NCBI GenBank assembly: GCA_024400895.1
Contig: JAKSMA010000125.1
Location: 1-7,179, forward strand
Direction: 5' to 3'
Length of the DNA: 7,179 bases
From: Muribaculaceae bacterium
Lineage (GTDB): Bacteria; Bacteroidota; Bacteroidia; Bacteroidales; Muribaculaceae
Below are positions 1 through 5,971 of this stretch, piece by piece. The stretch's first letter is position 1. Each line of letters starts with the position of its first letter. Under the pieces are notes generated by a model. That model had not been told where the DNA came from and did not search any database. It saw only the letters and a program-made list of their open reading frames with translations. The position numbers and the translations under genes are program-made.

Positions 1-1
1 G

Positions 2-1198
2 GCTGGCCCTAAATTCTGTGGCAAGACAACTACTTGCATGCTATACCAAAAGAGCTTTGTGAAGCTGAACACAAATCAAGCGGTGAACATGGCAAGGATG
101 AATCCCAAAGGTGTGTTGGTAGGCGAAAAACCAAGGCTGATTGATGAGTGGCAGAAGGCTCCAGATATTTGGAATCATGTAAAGGATGATCTTGATTTCG
201 AATATCAGTTTGGAAAGTACATCCTTACGGGTAGTTCCACCCCTGCCGACAAGGCGCATGTCCATCATAGTGGAGCTGGCCGAATCACCACAGTGACAAT
301 GCGCCCAATGAGTTTGTGGGAATCAAAAGAATCCAAAGGCTTGGTTTCGTTGGAAGATGTTTTTAATGGGGCAGAGAGTTTTCCTTGGGACATGAATCGT
401 GATTTTACATTAGAGGATGTCGCACATTTGTTGTGTAGAGGTGGTTGGCCCATTTCTGTAATAGCTCCTAAAGATATATCGATAGAGATTACTAAGAATT
501 ATTATAATGGGCTGTTTGTTTTCGAGGATAGTGAGAACGAGCGGTTCCGTAATAAAAGACCCGAGGTGCTGAAAATGATTCTTCGCAGCTATGCACGTCA
601 TATCTCGACAGAGGCTGCCAAGACTACAATCGTTAAGGATGTGCGGCAGACAAATGAGCGCACCATGGACCAGAAGACCTTCGATGAATACATGATGGCA
701 TTGAATGACTTGTATATACTTGAAGATATGCCAGCATGGAATCCTAACATACGTTCCAAGACATCGATTAGAAGTACGCCCACCCGGCATGTTGTGGATC
801 CATCTATTGCGTGCCGTTCGTTAAATGTCAGCCCCGACGACTTGATGAACGACTTGGAGACTTTTGGTTTGTTCTTTGAAGACTTTGCCGTAAGAGACCT
901 CAGAATCTATGCGGGTGCTCTGAAGGGAGAAGTGAGGCATTATCGTGACAATGCGGGATTGGAATGTGATGCCGTTGTACATCTCGAAGATGGGAGATGG
1001 GGTGCAGTTGAAATAAAGCTTGGGGGAGATAAGCTGATAGAAGAAGGGGCTGCATCACTCAAGGCGCTCAAGTTGAAAATTGAGGAGAAAAGCGAAGAGA
1101 AATCTCCTTCTTTTCTTATGGTTCTTACTGCCGTTGGTGGGACCTATCAACGTGATGATGGTGTTTATGTTGTGCCGATTAATATGTTAAAACCTTAA
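2..1198 (+). CDS. AAA+ ATPase with C-terminal DUF4143 domain, 5'-truncated by the window edge
   Basis: The reading frame is open from base 2, so the start lies outside the window; the ATG at 38 falls after the P-loop and is not the true start. The first codons read GPKFCGKT (nt 5-28), a Walker A motif. Walker B follows as RLIDEW (D at nt 143-145), then the sensor-like strand YILTGSSTP (around nt 220-245). The C-terminal half matches the DUF4143 pattern and ends with ECDAVV...WGAVEIK (around nt 962-1018), which fits the D...ExK core of the PD-(D/E)XK nuclease fold. The P-loop normally sits about 30-40 residues in, so little is missing. Members are widespread in Bacteroidales and archaea, often in many copies, as soluble ATPases of unknown biological role; DNA transactions or mobile-element/defence functions are guesses. 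The stretch around 470-560 is visibly more A+T-rich than the other large genes here, compatible with horizontal acquisition. No operon partner is visible. Confidence 0.9.
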   Translation, partial: AGPKFCGKTTTCMLYQKSFVKLNTNQAVNMARMNPKGVLVGEKPRLIDEWQKAPDIWNHVKDDLDFEYQFGKYILTGSSTPADKAHVHHSGAGRITTVTMRPMSLWESKESKGLVSLEDVFNGAESFPWDMNRDFTLEDVAHLLCRGGWPISVIAPKDISIEITKNYYNGLFVFEDSENERFRNKRPEVLKMILRSYARHISTEAAKTTIVKDVRQTNERTMDQKTFDEYMMALNDLYILEDMPAWNPNIRSKTSIRSTPTRHVVDPSIACRSLNVSPDDLMNDLETFGLFFEDFAVRDLRIYAGALKGEVRHYRDNAGLECDAVVHLEDGRWGAVEIKLGGDKLIEEGAASLKALKLKIEEKSEEKSPSFLMVLTAVGGTYQRDDGVYVVPINMLKP

Positions 1199-1231
1199 GG
1201 TGAGGTGCTCTGCACTATCTGGTATAATAAA

Positions 1232-1263
1232 AAGTGCCCGGCTGAGGAATCAGTCGGGCACTT
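1232..1263. terminator. Strong hairpin between convergent genes, likely bidirectional terminator
   Basis: A 14-bp stem (1232-1245 with 1250-1263) containing one G·U pair encloses the 4-base loop GGAA. On the - strand the stem is followed directly by a T-rich run (TTTATTATA), as expected of a Rho-independent terminator for the M16 peptidase gene ending at 1300. On the + strand it lies 33 bp after the ATPase stop and is followed by a weaker GGCTTTATT, so termination in that direction is plausible but less certain. Confidence 0.85.
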
Positions 1264-1299
1264 GGCTTTATTGGATTAATAAATCTGCGTCTTGGTAGA

Positions 1300-4116
1300 T
1301 TATTCAGGGAGCATGATCACTTCCACGTTGTTGCCAGCCTTGAGCACTACATCTTTCACGAATGCCGACACCTTGGCAGGAGTGAGGCTCTTCACGATGT
1401 TTTTGTATTCGGTCTGGTTGTCGATACCGCGGCTCACGTACATGTTGATGACGCTCAACCAGTGACCATTTTCCTTGTCGGCGGTTTCGGCATCCTTGAG
1501 CAGCACGGCCTTGATGTCGTTGAGTGTGCCTTCGTCAATGCTCTTGCTGATGTTTACAAGTTCTTCGCGCATAATCTTGAGAGCTTCATCGGCCTTTTCA
1601 GGCTTCATTGGGCAGTGACCCAAGATGGTGGTGAACACTTGGTCGCCCACCATTTGTACGCTACCTATTGCGCCAGCAGAGTAGGCTGCGCCAGCATCTT
1701 CACGAATCTTTTGGAGGTAGAGTTTGCTGAGCACTTGACCTGCAGCGTCGGCGAGGATGCTGTTTTCGAGGCTATAAGGAGCCTTGGTGCTGTACCAGTA
1801 CATGCGAGCGATAGCCTTAGGAGTTTCCATCTTCTTGGTAAACTTGTTCACTACCACGCCAGCTGGGCGTTCAGCCACATTCTTGTAGTTTTCTTGCTTC
1901 TTGGCATCGCCAGGGAGAGAAGCGATGTATTGTTCGATATAGCCACGGAGAACGGCTTCGTCGAAGTTGCCGATGAAGTAGAATGTGAAGTCGGCAGCGT
2001 TGGCAGTGCGTTCCTTAGCGATAGCGAGGATGCGGTCGTAGTTCACATTCTTGAGTTCTTCCACGCCGAATGGAGCATGACGCCAGCTCTTGTTGTTGAG
2101 GGTGTATTCCATTTGTTCCTGGAACACAGCTTCTGGTTGCAAGTCCTTGTTCTTAAGCGCATTTTCAAGCATCTTCATGATGTTGTTGAAGCTCTTTTCG
2201 TCCTTCTTGATGTTGGTCATCTTCAGGTAGGCGAGTTGGAAGAGAGTTTCGAGGTCCTTAACGGTAGACTTACCGCTGAGTTGTTCGTAAGATTCCGACA
2301 TTGAGAGGCTCACGCTTGCTTGCTTGCCGGCGAGTGCCTTGTCGAGTTCGGTGTTGTCGAATTCGCCCAAACCGCTTGAGTTCACAAGGTAGTCGAAGAG
2401 TTCGGTGTTAGCCCAATCCTTTTCGCCGTAGAGAGAAGAACCACCCTTAGATTCGGCAGACATAAGGATTTCGTCGGCCTTGTAGTCGGTCTTCTTGATG
2501 ACCACCTTAGCACCGTTGCTGAGGGTGAGAGTCTTGAAGCCAAACTTCTTGTCGTCAGCTTCCTTCACGATTTTACCCTTAGCAGGCAAAGTCTTGATGA
2601 GAGGTTCGTCCTTCACATTGTCGACCCATGCTTGGATGTCTTCAGCTTGAGCAGCGTCGATAGCGCCCTTGAGTGCAGCTTCGGTAGGATAAACAGCGCC
2701 ATCCTTTTCTTGGTTGAAGTTGAGCACCACGAGGTTGCTGTCGCTTGCGCTAATCATTTGAGCCATCATTTGGTTGACAAGGTCAACGGGGAGCATAGGC
2801 ACCACCTGGCTCATCATTTCATATTCGGTTTCGATAGAAGTGAGCGGTTCCTTTTCGAGGAAGTGGCTTGCGCACATGCGGCCGAATCGGTCGTTGTTGA
2901 TTTTGTCGCGGCTGTTGTATTGCTTTTCGAGCTGGCTGAGGTATTCAGCTTTAGCGCGAGCATATTCAGTGGCGGTGAAGCCAAACTTCTGAGCGCGGAG
3001 AGCTTCCACAGTCACAGCCTTCACAGCTTCGTTCATCATGCCGTCTTTAGGAAGAACAGAAAGGGTGAACGCGTCTTTGGTCTTAGAGAAGAGGTAGTTG
3101 CCGTCGTCAGCACCAGCTTGGATGTAAGGGCAATCGGCTTCTTTGGCCTTTTCATCAATGCGGTTGTTGAGCATGTGGCTGATGCACCATTTAGCGTAAT
3201 CGAACAAGAGATACATCATGCTCTTTTTCTCAGATTCGGGGTATGTGTCGTGCTTAAACATGATTTGCACGATGTCGCGTTGTTGTTCCTTGTCCTTGTC
3301 GACAACCACGATAGCTTCAGCATTGTCGGGCACCTGTTCGTCGACCACTTGTGCAGCGTCGGCAGCAGGAGCTGGGATGGCGCTGAACATTTCTTGAATC
3401 TTCTTCACGGTGTAGTCCACGTCCACATCACCAACCACGATTACGGCTTGGTTGTCGGGGCGATACCACTTCTTGTAGTAGTTGCGGATTTCGTCGTATT
3501 TGAAGTTGTCGATTACATCCATCAAACCGATAGGCATGCGCTTACCATACTTAGAGCCTGGGTAGAGCTTTTCGAGGTTGCGCTCGAACATGCGTTGGCT
3601 TGCTGAAGAGCGGAGGCGCCATTCTTCGTGGATCACGCCACGTTCCTTGTCGATTTCCTCACCTTCAAGCAGCAGACCGTTAGACCAGTCCTTGATGATG
3701 AGCAAGCAAGAGTCGAGAGCGCTCTGGCGAGTAGAAGGCACGTCGTTGATGTTGTAAACGGTTTGGTCAACGCTGGTGTAGGCGTTGAGGTCGCGGCCGA
3801 ATTCCACACCGAGGGTGCGGGTGTAGTCGATCACACCATTGCCAGGGAAGTTGTCAGTACCGTTGAACGCCATGTGTTCAAGGAAGTGAGCCAAACCGCG
3901 TTGGCTTTCTTCTTCTTGGATAGAACCTACACGCTGTGCGATGTAGAAGTTCACTTGGTGCTCAGGATAGTTGTTGTGACGCACATAGTAAGTGAGTCCG
4001 TTAGCGAGTTTGCCGGTGCGGATTGCGGTATCTGCAGGCACATCAGGCATTTGCTGTGCCATCGATGAAACTGCAATGAAAGCAAAGGCTAACGCGAATA
4101 ATTTTCTGAGTTTCAT
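1300..4116 (-). CDS. Secreted M16 family (insulinase/pitrilysin-like) zinc metallopeptidase
   Basis: The 938-residue product begins with a Sec signal peptide (KLRK, then a hydrophobic stretch, predicted cleavage after SMA at residue 20, giving QQMPD...). It has no lipobox, so a periplasmic location is inferred. The inverted zinc motif HxxEH is HFLEH at residues 77-81, followed by E151 and E158; E158 lies 77 residues after H81, the spacing of the third zinc ligand in pitrilysin. The first M16 domain spans about 35-185 and its M16_C domain about 190-390. The second half (about 520-870) lacks HxxEH, as expected for the inactive partner half, and carries the R/Y pair R805 and Y812 in REDAGAAYS. 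The length fits the ~930-940-residue two-half enzymes common in Bacteroidetes, which degrade peptides in the clam-shell chamber between halves; the substrate is unknown. The ATG at 4114-4116 directly precedes the signal peptide. The gene appears monocistronic, convergent with the ATPase gene. Long + strand open frames inside it are codon-bias shadows. Confidence 0.96.
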   Translation of the reverse strand: MKLRKLFALAFAFIAVSSMAQQMPDVPADTAIRTGKLANGLTYYVRHNNYPEHQVNFYIAQRVGSIQEEESQRGLAHFLEHMAFNGTDNFPGNGVIDYTRTLGVEFGRDLNAYTSVDQTVYNINDVPSTRQSALDSCLLIIKDWSNGLLLEGEEIDKERGVIHEEWRLRSSASQRMFERNLEKLYPGSKYGKRMPIGLMDVIDNFKYDEIRNYYKKWYRPDNQAVIVVGDVDVDYTVKKIQEMFSAIPAPAADAAQVVDEQVPDNAEAIVVVDKDKEQQRDIVQIMFKHDTYPESEKKSMMYLLFDYAKWCISHMLNNRIDEKAKEADCPYIQAGADDGNYLFSKTKDAFTLSVLPKDGMMNEAVKAVTVEALRAQKFGFTATEYARAKAEYLSQLEKQYNSRDKINNDRFGRMCASHFLEKEPLTSIETEYEMMSQVVPMLPVDLVNQMMAQMISASDSNLVVLNFNQEKDGAVYPTEAALKGAIDAAQAEDIQAWVDNVKDEPLIKTLPAKGKIVKEADDKKFGFKTLTLSNGAKVVIKKTDYKADEILMSAESKGGSSLYGEKDWANTELFDYLVNSSGLGEFDNTELDKALAGKQASVSLSMSESYEQLSGKSTVKDLETLFQLAYLKMTNIKKDEKSFNNIMKMLENALKNKDLQPEAVFQEQMEYTLNNKSWRHAPFGVEELKNVNYDRILAIAKERTANAADFTFYFIGNFDEAVLRGYIEQYIASLPGDAKKQENYKNVAERPAGVVVNKFTKKMETPKAIARMYWYSTKAPYSLENSILADAAGQVLSKLYLQKIREDAGAAYSAGAIGSVQMVGDQVFTTILGHCPMKPEKADEALKIMREELVNISKSIDEGTLNDIKAVLLKDAETADKENGHWLSVINMYVSRGIDNQTEYKNIVKSLTPAKVSAFVKDVVLKAGNNVEVIMLPE

Positions 4117-4233
4117 AATTGTTGAGAGTTATAATTAATTTTGCTATTTGTTCTAACTATATACTTTTGTGTTATTTGCCATAATAGACGAATCCTGTTT
4201 GCAAAAAACTACATAAAAAGCAGAAAAACTTCG

Positions 4234-4241
4234 CAAAGTTA
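4234..4241 (-). promoter_or_regulatory. Bacteroidetes-type -7 box for the M16 peptidase gene
   Basis: On the - strand this reads TAACTTTG, a match to the TAnnTTTG -7 consensus of the Bacteroidetes primary sigma factor. No clean TTTG is seen at the -33 position; only an AT-rich TTTCT lies about 13-17 bp upstream. If used, transcription would begin near 4228, leaving a leader of about 110 nt before the ATG at 4116. No Shine-Dalgarno sequence precedes that ATG. Confidence 0.5.
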
Positions 4242-4344
4242 GTGATTTTTTTTAGAAATCAGCCGTTTCATCTTATAGATGTGGCGATTGTGGCGCGTCG
4301 TTAACTTTTATTACACATCCCACCGCCCCCAAACCCCGCCCCGC

Positions 4345-4384
4345 CTCGTCGTCTCGTAGACTCTTAGACTTGTAGACCCGTAGG
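4345..4384. repeat. 8-bp tandem array, 5 units (consensus CTNKTAGA)
   Basis: Units are CTCGTCGT (degenerate), CTCGTAGA, CTCTTAGA, CTTGTAGA and CCCGTAGG, head to tail, immediately followed by CTTCAG, where the structured repeat begins. The same array with seven units stands before the second copy at 6965-7020. Because the period is 8 and each unit contains TAG, an array of three or more units places a stop codon in every + strand frame, so it is not coding in that direction. Confidence 0.85.
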
Positions 4385-4544
4385 CTTCAGAAAGACAAAA
4401 ACCGAAATAAACCCCTCGTGGAGGGTGGGTGCTGAAGCACCTGCCGGTATGAGCGCATGATTTTTCTTGTGAGCAAGCTCACAGACAAAATCCTGCCCCC
4501 ATCCCACCACCTTCCTTGCGGAAGGCCAACACCCTCCCCAAGGC
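4385..4544. repeat. Structured interspersed repeat, copy 1 (about 160 bp)
   Basis: This copy aligns nearly end to end, with about a dozen substitutions and one single-base indel, to 7021-7179 in the same orientation. Possible pairings are an outer stem 4414-4427/4530-4543 (12 of 14 bp), hairpin GGTGC/GCACC at 4428-4432/4437-4441, a stem GATTTT/AAAATC at 4459-4464/4487-4492 with inner TGTGAG/CTCACA (4468-4473/4478-4483), and hairpin CCTTCC/GGAAGG at 4510-4515/4520-4525. A 66-codon - strand frame crosses it, but the same frame is closed by TGA in copy 2, so the element is judged non-coding. It lies downstream of the lipoprotein terminator and upstream of the peptidase promoter. No transposase is linked to it. 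It may be a MITE-like element or a repeated structured RNA. Confidence 0.85.
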
Positions 4545-4570
4545 GATAAACAAAAAATAAACATTCCTTA

Positions 4571-4616
4571 TACTACTACCCTACTACTACCGACATACTA
4601 CCCCACATACTACCAC
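4571..4616. repeat. 11/12-bp degenerate tandem array (core ACTACC), 4 units
   Basis: Units read TACTACTACCC, TACTACTACCG, ACATACTACCCC and ACATACTACCAC, with CTACC recurring at 4576, 4587, 4598 and 4610, close to one helical turn. A further diverged ACATGCTACC follows at 4625-4634. The array is strongly C-rich and G-poor on the + strand. It has no coding potential and its function is unknown. Confidence 0.75.
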
Positions 4617-4650
4617 CCACCCCCACATGCTACCGCCCCACCACGGTAGG

Positions 4651-4670
4651 GGACGCGATAATTCGCGTCC
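4651..4670. repeat. 20-bp near-perfect palindrome (hairpin)
   Basis: An 8-bp perfect stem, GGACGCGA with TCGCGTCC, encloses the loop TAAT. Neither strand has a T-run after the stem, so it does not look like an intrinsic terminator. It sits exactly between the 11/12-bp array and the 13-bp array. It could be a protein-binding palindrome, a repeat-family hairpin or a processing site; nothing in the sequence decides between these. Confidence 0.7.
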
Positions 4671-4722
4671 TCGCCCAAAATAGTCGCCCATAGTCCTCGC
4701 CCTTAGTAGTTGCCCAAAGTTC
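4671..4722. repeat. 13-bp tandem array, 4 units (TCGCCCAWAGTAG-like)
   Basis: Four consecutive 13-bp units can be read: TCGCCCAAAATAG, TCGCCCATAGTCC, TCGCCCTTAGTAG and TTGCCCAAAGTTC. The first six bases are almost invariant and the last seven vary. The array abuts the palindrome at 4651-4670 and runs into the 9-bp array. Confidence 0.75.
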
Positions 4723-4763
4723 GATAAATTCGCTAAATTTGATAAATTCGTTTATTCGTTAAA
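4720..4763. repeat. 9-bp tandem array, 5 units (TTCGNTAAA)
   Basis: Units are TTCGATAAA, TTCGCTAAA, TTTGATAAA, TTCGTTTA (one base short) and TTCGTTAAA. It overlaps the end of the 13-bp array by three bases and is followed by a small CTTCGC/GCGAAG hairpin (4766-4771/4775-4780). It is non-coding, with no recognised function. Confidence 0.7.
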
Positions 4764-4830
4764 TTCTTCGCGGGGCGAAGCGGCAAGCGGCTTGTTCCTG
4801 AAAAAATCACCTATCCCGCCCAACATAAAA

Positions 4831-4867
4831 ATCGCCCCGGGGAAAGTGATTGCTTCCTCGGGGCGAT
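4831..4867 (-). terminator. Rho-independent terminator of the small lipoprotein gene
   Basis: A 14-bp stem with one G·U pair (4831-4844 with 4854-4867) encloses a 9-base loop. On the - strand it is followed at once by TTTTATGTT, a typical T-rich tail. It begins 39 bp after the lipoprotein stop codon. On the + strand the following bases are GGTTATTT, a weaker tail. Confidence 0.85.
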
Positions 4868-4905
4868 GGTTATTTGCGGTCAGCGCTGTAGGCTGATGTC
4901 GATGT

Positions 4906-5145
4906 TTACTTCTTTTCTGCTTCAGGAGCTGGTGCTTCGGCCTTGGTAGCTTCTTCAGCCTTGGCATCTTTTGCTTCCTCTGCTTTTGCTTCTGGCTTTG
5001 CTTCTTCGCCTTCCTTCGCTTCAGCAGGGATGGTGTCGTTTGAAGCTTCTGCGTTTTCTACAGAGCTCTTTGCGTTCTCGGTGTGGCAAGATACGATTGC
5101 CATTGATGTTGCGAATACTGCAACTGCTAAAACTAACTTTTTCAT
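4906..5145 (-). CDS. Small Ala/Glu/Lys-rich lipoprotein
   Basis: The 79-residue product starts MKKLVLAVAVFATSMAIVSC, a lipoprotein signal peptide with lipobox IVSC and the acylated cysteine at residue 20. The mature part (about 60 residues) is low-complexity, built from Glu, Ala, Lys and Pro in repeated EAKAEE-like steps, and ends in EKK; it is probably extended or helical and has no recognisable enzyme domain. A membrane-attached envelope location is inferred. The ATG at 5143-5145 is chosen because it starts the signal peptide; the later in-frame ATG (residue 15) would destroy it. The gene stands alone, with its own promoter (5269-5299) and terminator (4831-4867), so it is a real, independently transcribed unit despite the simple composition. 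Function is unknown. Composition alone makes homology searches unreliable, since any Ala/Lys/Glu-rich protein will match. Confidence 0.85.
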   Translation of the reverse strand: MKKLVLAVAVFATSMAIVSCHTENAKSSVENAEASNDTIPAEAKEGEEAKPEAKAEEAKDAKAEEATKAEAPAPEAEKK

Positions 5146-5268
5146 TTTTCTTCAGATTTAAGAATTAGTTAAAAATAAAATTAATTAAAACGTGTATTTC
5201 ATTGTTTTGATTTAAGATAAATCAGATTGGTTATTTTTTTGTCGGTTGCTTTATCACTTCCGACGTTG

Positions 5269-5299
5269 CAAAGGTAGTACTGTTTTTTGTATTGTCAAT
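5269..5299 (-). promoter_or_regulatory. Bacteroidetes-type promoter for the small lipoprotein gene
   Basis: On the - strand the -33 element ATTG (5296-5299) is followed, 19 bp later, by the -7 box TACCTTTG (5269-5276). This matches both the sequence and the spacing of the primary-sigma promoter of Bacteroidetes. Transcription would start near 5263, giving an AT-rich leader of about 115 nt with no Shine-Dalgarno sequence. Confidence 0.75.
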
Positions 5300-5556
5300 A
5301 GGTATTTTGGCATCTTGTATGAAGTGGCCGTTTTCTTGTACGAATTGCCGAAAATCCCCCATTTTTTTATCATATTTTTTTTACAGAATAGGCCTCAGTG
5401 GAACAAAAAAGGCGAGGGATGCCCCCTTGGGCTTGTGGACTCAAAAAAATGACAAAAACAATTTGCTCGCCAACCCTGCCAGAAAAAGGTCCACGGATTT
5501 TATGGGTGGAGGGGGGCGAGGTTTTTGGGCGATGGAGTAAAAAATGTTGCGTATTT
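5300..5556. other. Gene-free stretch upstream of the LytTR operon
   Basis: Between the two divergent promoters no convincing gene, RNA gene or terminator is seen. Short + strand open frames (for example 5246-5452, 5292-5540 and 5398-5625) overlap one another, lack family resemblance and have biased, low-complexity translations. Scattered short complementary words occur (GGCGAG at 5411 with CTCGCC at 5466; GTGGAC at 5435 with GTCCAC at 5489), too short and too far apart to call an RNA. The region is rich in A/T homopolymers and G-runs. Confidence 0.5.
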
Positions 5557-5589
5557 TTTGGTGAACTTACTATAAATGGTGTAATTTTG
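5557..5589 (+). promoter_or_regulatory. Bacteroidetes-type promoter for the LytTR operon
   Basis: TTTG at 5557-5560 and TAATTTTG at 5582-5589 match the -33 and -7 elements, separated by 21 bp. Transcription would start near 5595-5600, only some 12-17 nt before the ATG at 5612, so the mRNA leader is very short and carries no Shine-Dalgarno sequence. No convincing paired LytTR half-sites were found around it. Confidence 0.65.
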
Positions 5590-5611
5590 GCGAAAAGAAT
5601 ACATTCAATTT

Positions 5612-5971
5612 ATGGAATGGCTTAAAATATCCACAGCAAACGAACTCGTAAGGGTGCAAACCGAGGACATCGTTTTCGTTCAAGCCGACGGAAACTATTC
5701 CGACATGTACCTTCACAATGGCAAGCCACACAAAATGACCTTCAAGTTGCACTACTTCGACGAAGTGTTCCAAAAACTGAAGGAGAACACTTTTGTGCGT
5801 GTGGGCAAAAGTCTCATTGTGAACAAAAACTATATCTATATCATTAACCTCACTTCGCAAATGCTGACACTCAGCGGCACCAACCTGAACGCGGAATTCA
5901 AACTCCGTGCGTCGAGGGAGGCGCTGAAGGAATTAAAAGCTTTAGTTGAGCAGGAAGGAGAAAAAGCATGA
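5612..5971 (+). CDS. Stand-alone LytTR DNA-binding transcriptional regulator
   Basis: The 119-residue protein is almost entirely one LytTR domain. Hallmarks are an N-terminal strand IVFVQADGNYSDMYL (residues 20-34), the segment FVRVGKSLIVNKNYI (around 61-75), and a terminal helix rich in Leu/Glu/Lys. LytTR domains bind DNA through a beta-rich fold and normally sit behind a receiver domain; here no receiver precedes it, so phosphorylation control is unlikely. The first ATG after the promoter is used; MEWLKI leads straight into the domain. The stop TGA overlaps the next gene's ATG (ATGA, 5968-5971), implying translational coupling. In streptococci, small LytTR regulators are paired with membrane inhibitors (HdrR/HdrM, BrsR/BrsM); by analogy the downstream membrane protein may control this regulator. 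Target genes are unknown; autoregulation is plausible. Confidence 0.9.
   Translation: MEWLKISTANELVRVQTEDIVFVQADGNYSDMYLHNGKPHKMTFKLHYFDEVFQKLKENTFVRVGKSLIVNKNYIYIINLTSQMLTLSGTNLNAEFKLRASREALKELKALVEQEGEKA
5952..5960 (+). promoter_or_regulatory. Shine-Dalgarno site for the membrane partner gene
   Basis: AGGAAGGAG ends 7 nt before the ATG at 5968 and lies inside the 3' end of the LytTR gene. A strong Shine-Dalgarno match is unusual in Bacteroidetes. It fixes this start and, with the ATGA overlap, suggests coupled or reinforced translation. The same bases also encode QEGE of the LytTR protein, so the match could partly be a coding coincidence. Confidence 0.5.

Noticed and set aside
1462..4068. 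Long + strand open frames (up to 324 codons) opposite the M16 peptidase gene
   Set aside because: They are antisense shadows produced by the codon bias of the real gene; the translations are His/Val/Phe-rich without domains, and the - strand frame has full M16 motifs.
4364..4564. 66-codon - strand frame across repeat copy 1, and the 60-codon frame at 6992-7174 across copy 2
   Set aside because: The two copies are read in different frames, and the copy 1 frame meets a TGA in copy 2. A real gene in a duplicated element would keep its frame.
4345..4763. Possible CRISPR array
   Set aside because: Units are 8-13 bp, contiguous and degenerate, with no unique spacers and no cas genes.
4752..4967. 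71-codon - strand frame overlapping the lipoprotein 3' end and terminator
   Set aside because: It runs through the terminator hairpin and a tandem array and is a frame-shifted reading of the lipoprotein gene.
5411..5520. Possible small RNA formed by GGCGAG/CTCGCC and GTGGAC/GTCCAC pairs
   Set aside because: The pairs are only 6 bp, interleaved and about 50 bases apart, with no terminator or promoter bracketing them; chance is sufficient explanation.
5540..5611. LytTR binding direct repeats in the operon promoter
   Set aside because: Only a single partial half-site (TAAGTTCAC on the - strand) was found, and no second half-site at the expected 12-13 bp spacing.
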